Assembly (NCBI GenBank): GCA_027020325.1
Contig: JALUVT010000051.1
Location: forward strand, 1 to 13,271
DNA length: 13,271 nucleotides
Reading direction: 5' to 3'
Source: a bacterium
GTDB taxonomy: Bacteria; Patescibacteriota; 4484-211
The position numbers and the translations under genes are program-made. How positions within the stretch are numbered: the first letter of the stretch is position 1; the number at the start of each line of letters is the position of its first letter. The notes beneath the pieces were generated by a model. The model did no database searches. It had not been told where the DNA came from and saw only the letters and a program-made list of their open reading frames with translations. Positions 7,165-13,271 of this stretch are shown here, piece after piece.

Positions 7165-8464
7165 TGAGCATTAATTGTGCTGCCTCTCTTCCTAATTGCC
7201 AAGCATAATTAGTCCCCCGATCCCAAGGATAAATTTGTTCCTGATTCGCTAAATAAAGGCCCTTAAAGGAAGTTGCTAAAGGAGGTATTTTCTGACTATG
7301 ATTAAGGCCTACTAGCGGCTGCGCCTGGTAACTCTGAAAACGCCAGCGCCAAGCTTTTTTTATTTCTGCGGCTGAAAAAGAGGGATTAATTTGTCGTAAA
7401 AAAGGAATAAATTTTTTAATCAAATCTTGCGTACTTAAATGAAAAAATTTATGCTCCGGGACAAGATAATTACCTAAATACAAAACATGTTCTCGACCAT
7501 AAAACTGTGAATCAATCCAATTGGTCTGTTCCACCGCAACCACAAAGGGCCAATCCGGAACGCTGATATTAAGCCAATAAGTTTGCTCGGGTAAAAAAGG
7601 ACGCGCAAAAGCAAAAATCAAAACTTGCGCTCCTAAAGAAAAAAGAGGCGAGAATTCGGCTTTAAGAGGAGGAAACAATTTCTGTGCTCCCGCGGAAGGA
7701 AGAGTTAATAAAATTTGTTCATAAGTGAATTTGTGTCCTTTATTATTAACTAAGACCCATTTCTCATTCTCCCCTTTCTTCAGCCCTTCAATCTCTTGCT
7801 GATAATTAAATTTAACTCCTCTTTGCCGCAATTTTTTTTCAATCAAATGGATTAACTGGGGAAAACCGCCGCGAAAGTAAACCAACTGCGGGGTGCGTTT
7901 ATAAATTCGGGCCCAAAACCAAGCTAAATTGACCTGAGAAAAATAAGGTCCAAATTTAGCTTTTAATAATGGTAACCAAAGTTTAGTAAATCCTTCCTTC
8001 CCTAAGCTTTGCTCCAGCCATGCCGCTGCGGCAATTTTTTCTAGCTTTTTAAAATGCCTTGGGGGAAGAAAATACTTTAAATAGGCTAAAACAGCAGCCA
8101 GCCGCAGTCTTGACAATAAGGAAAGGGGGCGAAATTGCAAAACCGCGCGCGGAGAATCAAGCGCCCAAATCTGATTCTCGAGCCAAACCGCAGTCTTGGG
8201 TCGACCTTTTAATAAAAAATCCCCCCAGCCCTGCTCGCGGATAAAATTTAGAATAATTTCATCATTGGTAAACCAGTGATGATAGTATTGCTCCAAATCC
8301 CAAGTCCAAGCAGCAGGAAATGAAAAACCTTGACTTCTAATTCCTCCGGCTAAACCGCCGGCCGCGGCATTCTTCTCCCAAATTTCAACCTCGCCCCCCC
8401 CTTCACTGAGAATCCAGGCGGCTGCTAAACCGGTGAAACCAGCCCCGATGATGGCAACTTTCAT
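7151..8464 (-). CDS. NAD(P)/FAD-dependent oxidoreductase (amine oxidase / protoporphyrinogen oxidase-like fold)
   Basis: A 437-residue soluble flavoenzyme. The N-terminal Rossmann motif VAIIGAGFTG (3-12) carries GxGxxG, E30 ends the second strand where it would bind the ribose of FAD, and GGLAGG (36-41) continues the NAD_binding_8 signature. YYHHWF (60-65) and the C-terminal FAD-closing segment YLANQEQIYPWDRG (404-417) fit the amine-oxidase superfamily (protoporphyrinogen oxidase, carotenoid desaturase, UDP-galactopyranose mutase relatives), but I cannot assign one reaction. Being first in a block with two glycosyltransferases suggests oxidation or isomerisation of a sugar or isoprenoid carrier rather than haem synthesis; this is inference. 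It has no Shine-Dalgarno sequence and a mirror-image extended -10 ends 6 nt before the ATG, so the transcript may be leaderless. A G8 run on the coding strand (8401-8394) encodes glycines 22-24 in the first Rossmann unit. Confidence 0.85.
   Translation of the reverse strand: MKVAIIGAGFTGLAAAWILSEGGGEVEIWEKNAAAGGLAGGIRSQGFSFPAAWTWDLEQYYHHWFTNDEIILNFIREQGWGDFLLKGRPKTAVWLENQIWALDSPRAVLQFRPLSLLSRLRLAAVLAYLKYFLPPRHFKKLEKIAAAAWLEQSLGKEGFTKLWLPLLKAKFGPYFSQVNLAWFWARIYKRTPQLVYFRGGFPQLIHLIEKKLRQRGVKFNYQQEIEGLKKGENEKWVLVNNKGHKFTYEQILLTLPSAGAQKLFPPLKAEFSPLFSLGAQVLIFAFARPFLPEQTYWLNISVPDWPFVVAVEQTNWIDSQFYGREHVLYLGNYLVPEHKFFHLSTQDLIKKFIPFLRQINPSFSAAEIKKAWRWRFQSYQAQPLVGLNHSQKIPPLATSFKGLYLANQEQIYPWDRGTNYAWQLGREAAQLMLNEAG
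8394..8401 (-). repeat. G8 homopolymer (coding strand) near the start of the FAD oxidoreductase gene
   Basis: Eight G residues on the coding strand encode Gly22-Gly24 in the first Rossmann unit. A one-base change here would abolish the enzyme after about 22 residues. Confidence 0.6.
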
Positions 8465-8470
8465 GCCGCC

Positions 8471-8479
8471 ATTCTAACA
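8471..8479 (-). promoter_or_regulatory. Extended -10 promoter of the FAD oxidoreductase block
   Basis: On the minus strand this reads TGTTAGAAT, matching TGnTATAAT except for one base. It ends 6 nt before the ATG at 8464, so the predicted transcript begins at the start codon. No Shine-Dalgarno precedes that ATG and no -35 is evident. Confidence 0.55.
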
Positions 8480-8483
8480 TAAG

Positions 8484-8492
8484 TGATAGAAT
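8484..8492 (+). promoter_or_regulatory. Extended -10 promoter of the tandem membrane-protein block
   Basis: TGATAGAAT matches TGnTATAAT except for one base and ends 9 nt before the ATG at 8502. Transcription would start within a few bases of the ATG. No -35 is evident. The hexamer is identical to that of the opposed promoter. Confidence 0.55.
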
Positions 8493-8501
8493 GGGAATGA
8501 A

Positions 8502-10022
8502 ATGATAAGAAAAGGTTTTTTGCTCCGCCAGGGGCTAATTTTCTCTTTTTTAATTTTAATCATCTTTAATCTTTACCTACCTTTTCATTATCTCCCCTGG
8601 CGTAAATCCGCCGGCATCCCCTGGGCCGCTTTAATCCGCTTGGAAAAAGGACAAGTTCCCTATCGTGATTTTTTCACTTTTTGGACCCCGGCTAACTTCT
8701 ATCTCCTTTTCATTTTAACGCGAGGGACAGATCTCTTTTTTATTCTCCCTTTACTTAATCTTCTTATTTTAATCATTCTTACTGCCCTAAGTTTTTTTAT
8801 CAGCCGAATAATAAAAAAAGATTTACTCTTAAATTTAAGTGCCAGCCTTGTTTTTTTAATCACCCAAGGCTTGGTTTATTATAATCATAACTACCTCGGG
8901 CTAATTTTTGCCGGCGCTAATATTCTACTCCTGTTAAAAAAACGCCGCCGAAGCAATTTTTTCTTGGGAATAGCAGCGGGTATTTTAACTGGCCTGAGCC
9001 TTAATTTTAGTCTCTGGATAGGGGGACTAAGTTTAATTGGTAACTTACTTTGGGGACGCAAGAAAAATTTTGCTTTTCTCCGTTTTTATTTCCCACTCCT
9101 TTTCCTGCCCCTTCTTTTTTCCCTGCCCTGGTTTGTTTGGCTTTTGCGCCAACAAGCCCTTATTCCCGCATTACAACAGCTTTTCCTTTACCCTCTTCAG
9201 GGATACCACGACGGAAAAATAAATGCTGATTTGAGCCAATTAGCCATCTTTACCCTTGCTTTTTATTTTCTCCTCCTGCGACAATTGCCTTCCGCTTCTT
9301 CCCCTTTGCGCGAATTATTTTTCTGGGGCACTCTTTACCTTAGTGCTAGTTTTATTGTCGGCCCCAATAGTGGACGGATTGCCGGCGGTTACTTTTTAAC
9401 CGCACCTCTTCTAACTTTTTACCTTCAACAAAAATGGATCCCAGAGTTAAAGATAAAACTAAAAGAGCTCGCTCAAGCCCGCGGCCGAAAAATCTTTCTC
9501 CGCGCGGGACAAATCTGGTTAACAATTATGATTATCCTCGCTCTCTCCTTCAAAATTACTTTCAACTATATTGCGCGCCTCGATTACTACCAGCAAAAAA
9601 CAATCCCGGTAAAAATAAGGCCCAACTTTACCCTCTGGATGACCCCGGCAATGGCCAAGCTCTATCATACCTTCCGCCTTTCTAATCTTTCTTCCCCCTC
9701 GGGCCCGGTGCTTATTCTCCCTTGGCTCCCTGCTTTTTACTATTTTTTTGCTTGGACCAACCCTACCCCCTTTGATTGGCTTGAACCACATCTTTATCGC
9801 CCTCCTTATTTAACCCGCCTAATTGAAAGCCTCAATCAAAAGCCTCAATCAATAATCATCTATTTGCCCGAGGAGGGCGAATATTATCAAAGTACAGAAA
9901 TTTTAAGTACAAAATGGCGTTCTTATCTTGAACAAAACTACTGGCGCCGGAAAAAAATAAAACTTTTACCTTCTTCTTGGGAAGCAGCTGAAAAATGGAG
10001 CGGAATCTGGCAACGACAATAA
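8502..10022 (+). CDS. Polytopic GT-C-like membrane protein, tandem paralog 1 (divergent; S36 at the first acidic position)
   Basis: A 506-residue membrane protein with a first helix at about 9-27, then a loop containing PYRDFFTFWTP (53-63), which resembles the PYRDF loop of GT39-like proteins. Other shared marks are YNHN (127-130), GYHDG (234-238), GPNSGR (287-292), NYIARLDYY (355-363) and NPTPFDWLEP (420-429) in a C-terminal soluble domain of about 130 residues. The order matches the next two genes, so the three form a tandem family. This copy is the most divergent: the position that is Asp in both others is S36, the GH of their S/G-GH motif is GR, and YSHL is FDWL. It is the first gene of its block, one base before the next start, preceded by an extended -10 only 9 nt from the ATG. 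Function as a polyprenyl-phosphate-sugar transferase is inferred; the missing acid leaves activity uncertain. Confidence 0.75.
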   Translation: MIRKGFLLRQGLIFSFLILIIFNLYLPFHYLPWRKSAGIPWAALIRLEKGQVPYRDFFTFWTPANFYLLFILTRGTDLFFILPLLNLLILIILTALSFFISRIIKKDLLLNLSASLVFLITQGLVYYNHNYLGLIFAGANILLLLKKRRRSNFFLGIAAGILTGLSLNFSLWIGGLSLIGNLLWGRKKNFAFLRFYFPLLFLPLLFSLPWFVWLLRQQALIPALQQLFLYPLQGYHDGKINADLSQLAIFTLAFYFLLLRQLPSASSPLRELFFWGTLYLSASFIVGPNSGRIAGGYFLTAPLLTFYLQQKWIPELKIKLKELAQARGRKIFLRAGQIWLTIMIILALSFKITFNYIARLDYYQQKTIPVKIRPNFTLWMTPAMAKLYHTFRLSNLSSPSGPVLILPWLPAFYYFFAWTNPTPFDWLEPHLYRPPYLTRLIESLNQKPQSIIIYLPEEGEYYQSTEILSTKWRSYLEQNYWRRKKIKLLPSSWEAAEKWSGIWQRQ

Positions 10023-10023
10023 A

Positions 10024-11538
10024 ATGAGGTTGAAAAAAATTTTTTTCTCTTTTCTTTCTTTATTTTTGCTTGCAATTAATAGTTTAATTTTTTATTTTAG
10101 CTGGCGTTATTATTATTGGCTCGGTGACGGAAGTATTGCTGCTGAAATTAGCCGCCGTCTTTATCAAGGGGAAAAACTATACCAGGATCTTTTTACTTTT
10201 TGGATGCCCGGACCTTTTTACCTTTTACAAACGGCCTATCAACTCTTGGGCTTCCACCCCCAAACAATTATTATTGTAACCGTAATTCTTTGGCTGGGAA
10301 TAACTGTTAGTGTTTTTCTTCTTAGTTTTAAGTTGCTAAAAAATTTCCTCCTCGCCCAATTAAGCCTCCTCTTTTTTCTCGCTCCATTTATGGTCCTTTT
10401 TTACAGCCATAACCTTACGGCCCTCTTTTTTAACCTCCTTTGGATAACCGCAGCTTGCTTTTGGCCTTCGTTAATAAAAAATAAAACAATTTTTCTTCTC
10501 GGACTTGGAAGCGGAATAACTTTATTTTTCAACCAATGGCAGGGGATGTTGATTATTCTTGCCTTCCTCTTATTATTGTTGAAAGAGAATAATGTCGCGC
10601 GTCAAACAATACTTTTAATCTTGGGAACAGGCAGTAGTTTAACCTTTTTCCTAATTATTACCCTAGCCCGCCCTCCTTTCCTAGCAACTCTAAAAAATTT
10701 CTTTTATGCTGTTTTTATTTTTCCCTTGCGCTATTATCATCAAGGAAACATGGAAACCAGGCCCTATCAACTCTGGTGGGTTAGTCTTGCTTTTTACCTT
10801 ATTTACTTCCTCCAACAAAGAAGGCAAGAATCTTTCCCCGCCCGCCTCCTTAGCCGGACCGGATTTGTTTACCTTCTGGGAAGCCTGATTTCTCCGGGAG
10901 CGGGCCATGTCAGTTTAGGTTTGGCTTGGAGCAGCCCCTTATTTTTTTATTTTCTCCAACAAAATCTAGCTAAATTTAATCCCCAAGAGGCGGTTAAAGA
11001 AAAAGTTAACTGGTTTTATCTCGGGCGACAGGGATTGCTAATTTTCATTAGCTTAGCCTTTATCCTAAAATTAATTTTCAACAGCACGGCTAAATTTATT
11101 TTCTTGGCCCAAGAAAAACAACTACGAATGAACTGGGAAAATTATTCTTTTTTTCTTCCCCCTTCTCAGGCGCAAATTTTTAGTTTTTTACAGGATTACT
11201 GGCAAAAAGAAAAACCGCAACAAGTTTTTGTCGGACCTTCAATGCCTTTTTATTATTTAGCCTTCCAACTGAAAAATCCTACCCGCTACAGCCATCTCGA
11301 CCCCGGACTGCATCAAAACTTTGTCTTACAAGAAATAGTTGCTTCTCTGGAAAGAAAGAATGTACAGACTATTCTCTTTTTCCCCCAAGAAACGGCTTTT
11401 GACACCTATCGTCCTTTTACTTACCGCCCCCAGCCTTTAACTCGTTATTTAACAACAAATTTTCAACCCTTATTCTTTAACCCCCCCCGCCTTCAACCGC
11501 GAGAACTAAATGATGCGCTATGGTTAAAGAAAAAATAA
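10024..11538 (+). CDS. Polytopic GT-C-like membrane protein, tandem paralog 2
   Basis: A 504-residue membrane protein and the middle copy of the tandem family. After the first helix (about 7-26) come WLGDGS with D35, then LYQDLFTFWMP (52-62) with D55, so both acidic residues of the first outer loop are kept, unlike the flanking copies. Further family motifs are YSHN (127-130), YYHQGNM (237-243), SPGAGH (290-295) and NPTRYSHLDP (418-427), the last in a C-terminal soluble region from about 365. The layout of one helix, an acidic outer loop, several helices and an outer tail is that of GT39-like GT-C enzymes, which use lipid-linked sugar donors; this family identity is inferred from motifs. It starts one base after the previous stop and overlaps the next gene by 19 nt. 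A C8 run (11481-11488) lies just before the next start codon. It is closest to the following copy. Confidence 0.77.
   Translation: MRLKKIFFSFLSLFLLAINSLIFYFSWRYYYWLGDGSIAAEISRRLYQGEKLYQDLFTFWMPGPFYLLQTAYQLLGFHPQTIIIVTVILWLGITVSVFLLSFKLLKNFLLAQLSLLFFLAPFMVLFYSHNLTALFFNLLWITAACFWPSLIKNKTIFLLGLGSGITLFFNQWQGMLIILAFLLLLLKENNVARQTILLILGTGSSLTFFLIITLARPPFLATLKNFFYAVFIFPLRYYHQGNMETRPYQLWWVSLAFYLIYFLQQRRQESFPARLLSRTGFVYLLGSLISPGAGHVSLGLAWSSPLFFYFLQQNLAKFNPQEAVKEKVNWFYLGRQGLLIFISLAFILKLIFNSTAKFIFLAQEKQLRMNWENYSFFLPPSQAQIFSFLQDYWQKEKPQQVFVGPSMPFYYLAFQLKNPTRYSHLDPGLHQNFVLQEIVASLERKNVQTILFFPQETAFDTYRPFTYRPQPLTRYLTTNFQPLFFNPPRLQPRELNDALWLKKK
11481..11488 (+). repeat. C8 homopolymer near the end of tandem paralog 2
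   Basis: Eight C residues encode Pro-Pro near residues 487-488 and lie 32 nt before the ATG of the next gene. A one-base change would alter only the last 16 or so residues and the point where translation stops relative to the downstream start. Confidence 0.6.
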
Positions 11539-13082
11539 AATTATTCGGCAAAAAAATCTTTTTTTTAACCTGCTTCGGGGGAACCATTTTCTATATTCTC
11601 TACGGGACCCAACATCTAATTTGGTATCAAGATGGTGGAATTCCTTTACATTTTGTTCAACGCCTGCTCGGAGGGGAAAAATTATACCGCCATCTTTTTA
11701 CAATTTGGATGCCGGGCAGTTTTTATCTTCTCCAGACTTGGTTTCACCTCACCAGCGCCAATCTAAATAGTCTAAAAATTATTATCAGTTTACTCTTTTT
11801 TCTGCTTACAGCTAATATTTTCCTTTTAACTTACCAATTATCGCGCTCACTAACTCTAGCGGCCCTAGCTCCCCTTCTCTTTCTTTTCCCCACCGTCGCT
11901 CCAATTTACAACCATAATTGGTGGGGAATACTTTTTCTCCTTTTCGCTCTTAATTACAACCTCAAAAAACCTCTTTTCTCCCCGAGAAAATATTTCATCA
12001 ATGGGCTTTTGACTGCTCTCTGTTTTTTCTTTCTTCTTGCTAGCGGCATCATCAGTGGCTTAGCTTTTTTCCTTTTTTTGCTCGTCAGTCCCCTCAAAAA
12101 AAGGGAAAAACTAGTTTGTTTTTTTTCTTTGGCCGCCGGGATAACCATTCCCATTTTATTCCTCCTTATTTTCTTCGCCCGTGAAGGAATTCTTTATTTC
12201 TGGTTTAAGGAAACACTTTTATTCCCCTTACAAAACTATCACCACGGCAACATGGAACAATTTCCGAGTCAAATCTGGTGGACCACCTCCCTCTTTTATC
12301 TTCTTTTTTGGTTCAGCCGCTGGAAAAGAAAATTTCTCTCTTTCTCTCTTCATTCAAGAATATTTTTAACTGCTTTAATGGGTAGCTTGACTCATCTTTG
12401 GAGTCTCACTTCCCCCACCAGCGGACATGCTGCACTCAGCTATGCTTTTACCGCCCCCTTGGCCCTCCTTTATTCGCGTCAAACTTGGTCCTTTTTATTC
12501 GCCCCCCCCTCTTTTTCTGCTCCCTCTTGGCGGTCTTTACTGCAAGGACAATTTATTCGCCTCAGTTTGCAAAGAAGTCTTATTTTTCTTCTTCTCACAA
12601 CTTTTTATTTCAAAATTGGCTACAATTTTATCGCCAAAGTGGCCTATTGGGAAAAAGAAAATTATCTTTTAACTACCCCCCAAGGTAAAATTTGGGCCAC
12701 AGCGCAGCAAAAAGCAATTCTGGAATTTCTTAAAGATGAAAAAAATAATCTGCAATCAAAGGCGATCTTTATTTTCCCCTGGAGCCCCGAACTTTATTAC
12801 CTTTTTCAACTAAAAAATCCTACCCCGTACAGCCATTTGGGGCCCGAATTTTACTTTCACCCTCCAACAATCCAAAGAATTATCAAAAATCTTGAGGCCC
12901 AAAAAGTTTGTTTTGTCCTTGCTCTGCCTCAGCAAAGTCCAATTCTTTATCAAGAAAAAAACGCACTCTTCAATTATTTAGAAAAAAACTATCACCCCCG
13001 ACATATCTTTTCTCCAGCAGAAAAATCAAGGCCCTTAAATGAACAAAATATTCTTTGGCAGCGACAAGATTGTGAAAATTAA
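11520..13082 (+). CDS. Polytopic GT-C-like membrane protein, tandem paralog 3
   Basis: A 520-residue membrane protein and the third copy of the family. It has WYQDGG with D38 in the first outer loop, then LYRHLFTIWMP (55-65), where His58 replaces the Asp kept in the other two copies. YNHN (130-133), NYHHGNM (239-245), SPTSGH (298-303), NFIAKVAYW (369-377) and NPTPYSHLGP (433-442) follow in the same order as in the paralogs. The C-terminal 140 residues or so are soluble and probably outside the membrane. It overlaps the previous gene by 19 nt and the next (comF-like) by 11 or 44 nt depending on that start. A C8 run (12502-12509) encodes part of an Ala-Pro-Pro stretch near residue 328, in a loop region. 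Role as a lipid-linked-sugar transferase is inferred. Confidence 0.77.
   Translation: MVKEKIKLFGKKIFFLTCFGGTIFYILYGTQHLIWYQDGGIPLHFVQRLLGGEKLYRHLFTIWMPGSFYLLQTWFHLTSANLNSLKIIISLLFFLLTANIFLLTYQLSRSLTLAALAPLLFLFPTVAPIYNHNWWGILFLLFALNYNLKKPLFSPRKYFINGLLTALCFFFLLASGIISGLAFFLFLLVSPLKKREKLVCFFSLAAGITIPILFLLIFFAREGILYFWFKETLLFPLQNYHHGNMEQFPSQIWWTTSLFYLLFWFSRWKRKFLSFSLHSRIFLTALMGSLTHLWSLTSPTSGHAALSYAFTAPLALLYSRQTWSFLFAPPSFSAPSWRSLLQGQFIRLSLQRSLIFLLLTTFYFKIGYNFIAKVAYWEKENYLLTTPQGKIWATAQQKAILEFLKDEKNNLQSKAIFIFPWSPELYYLFQLKNPTPYSHLGPEFYFHPPTIQRIIKNLEAQKVCFVLALPQQSPILYQEKNALFNYLEKNYHPRHIFSPAEKSRPLNEQNILWQRQDCEN
12502..12509 (+). repeat. C8 homopolymer in tandem paralog 3
   Basis: Eight C residues encode part of Ala-Pro-Pro near residue 328, in a non-helical loop between membrane segments. 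A one-base change would remove the last helices and the C-terminal soluble domain. Confidence 0.6.
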
Positions 13083-13271
13083 GGAACTAATTCCAATAAA
13101 AACTCAGCGCTTTCTAAAAATTCTTTTTCCTCCTTTTTGCGTTTCTTGCCAGCGCTTAAATTACTATCTTTGTCCCTCTTGTTACCAAAAAATTGAATTC
13201 TTAAAACAGCAATACTGCGCTTATTGCGGCCAACCGAGCCTTGAAGGCCTAACTCATTATCACTGCCGCCG
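13072..13271 (+). CDS. comF: ComF-family protein, N-terminal double zinc ribbon (3' end beyond window)
   Basis: Only the first 66 codons or so are inside the window. From a GTG at 13072 the protein reads into LFPPFC, then CVSC (23-26), CPSC (34-37), CAYC (49-52) and an HxHC near 62-65. This spacing of CxxC pairs after a short basic leader and an FPP turn is the double zinc ribbon of ComF/ComFC/GntX proteins, whose phosphoribosyltransferase domain should follow to the right. ComF proteins support DNA uptake in natural transformation and perhaps recombination. The GTG start gives an 11-nt overlap with the previous gene, in line with the other overlaps here. An in-frame ATG at 13039, directly after a TAA, would add 11 residues and give a 44-nt overlap; it has an AAGG 7 nt upstream and cannot be excluded. 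It appears co-transcribed with the glycosyltransferases without obvious functional linkage. Confidence 0.8.
   Translation, partial: MKIKELIPIKTQRFLKILFPPFCVSCQRLNYYLCPSCYQKIEFLKQQYCAYCGQPSLEGLTHYHCR

Larger units (their letters stand above)
8469..8494. repeat. Perfect 8-bp inverted repeat spanning two opposed -10 boxes
   Basis: CCATTCTA (8469-8476) and TAGAATGG (8487-8494) are exact reverse complements separated by 10 nt. Each arm contains the -10 hexamer of one of the two divergent promoters. The symmetry makes it both a twin promoter and a possible dyad operator. Confidence 0.6.

Noticed and set aside
4236..8464. Change of pyrimidine/purine skew at about 4.2 kb and 8.5 kb as a replication or integration boundary
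   Set aside because: The skew follows gene orientation, since membrane proteins make coding strands pyrimidine-rich; no direct repeats, tRNA or integrase mark the borders.
12398..12688. Overlapping open frames inside the third tandem membrane gene and similar short frames elsewhere on both strands
   Set aside because: They lie fully within genes with clear family motifs, have no motifs of their own, and their composition follows from the T/C-rich coding strand of membrane proteins.
1..13271. CRISPR arrays, tRNA or rRNA genes, insertion sequences, toxin-antitoxin or defence genes
   Set aside because: No regularly spaced repeats, cloverleaf sequence, transposase motif or terminal inverted repeats were seen; nearly every base is in the glycan-module genes.

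Overview
The window looks like a piece of a compact, streamlined bacterial genome. Genes overlap by 1-19 nt or abut, and only two non-coding gaps exist: 1-65 and 8465-8501. Moderately low GC, a dense run of GT39-like membrane proteins, an NAD(P)/FAD-dependent oxidoreductase and a ComF-type gene would suit a Patescibacteria/CPR lineage (Microgenomates-like). This is inferred from style, since no phylogenetic marker is present, and Chloroflexota or others remain possible. TAA, TAG and TGA all act as stops, so the code is standard 11 and not the Gracilibacteria type.

There are three transcription blocks. Block A (+, 66-4235) holds a SAM methyltransferase followed by two polytopic GT-C-like glycosyltransferases. 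Block B (-, 8464-4220) holds an FAD-dependent oxidoreductase, a third GT-C-like enzyme and a cytosolic GT4 glycosyltransferase. Block C (+, 8502 to the right edge) holds three tandem paralogous polytopic proteins and then the 5' end of a comF gene. A and B run tail to tail with a 16-nt overlap and no visible terminator. B and C diverge from a 37-nt gap containing two mirror-image extended -10 promoters.

Together the genes describe a cell-surface glycan module. The GT4 enzyme uses nucleotide sugars in the cytoplasm. Six membrane proteins look like polyprenyl-phosphate-sugar-dependent transferases acting on the outer face. A methyltransferase and a flavoenzyme may modify the glycan or its lipid carrier. 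No flippase, polymerase or nucleotide-sugar synthesis gene is present, so the final product cannot be named.

The most interesting observations are: a symmetrical back-to-back promoter predicted to give leaderless mRNAs in both directions; the tandem triplicated membrane family with highly conserved motifs, whose members differ in two likely functional acidic residues; G/C homopolymers of 8-9 nt in four separate surface-glycan genes; and an A_AAA_AAA slippery heptamer directly before the stop of the methyltransferase, in the right phase to fuse it to the next gene.
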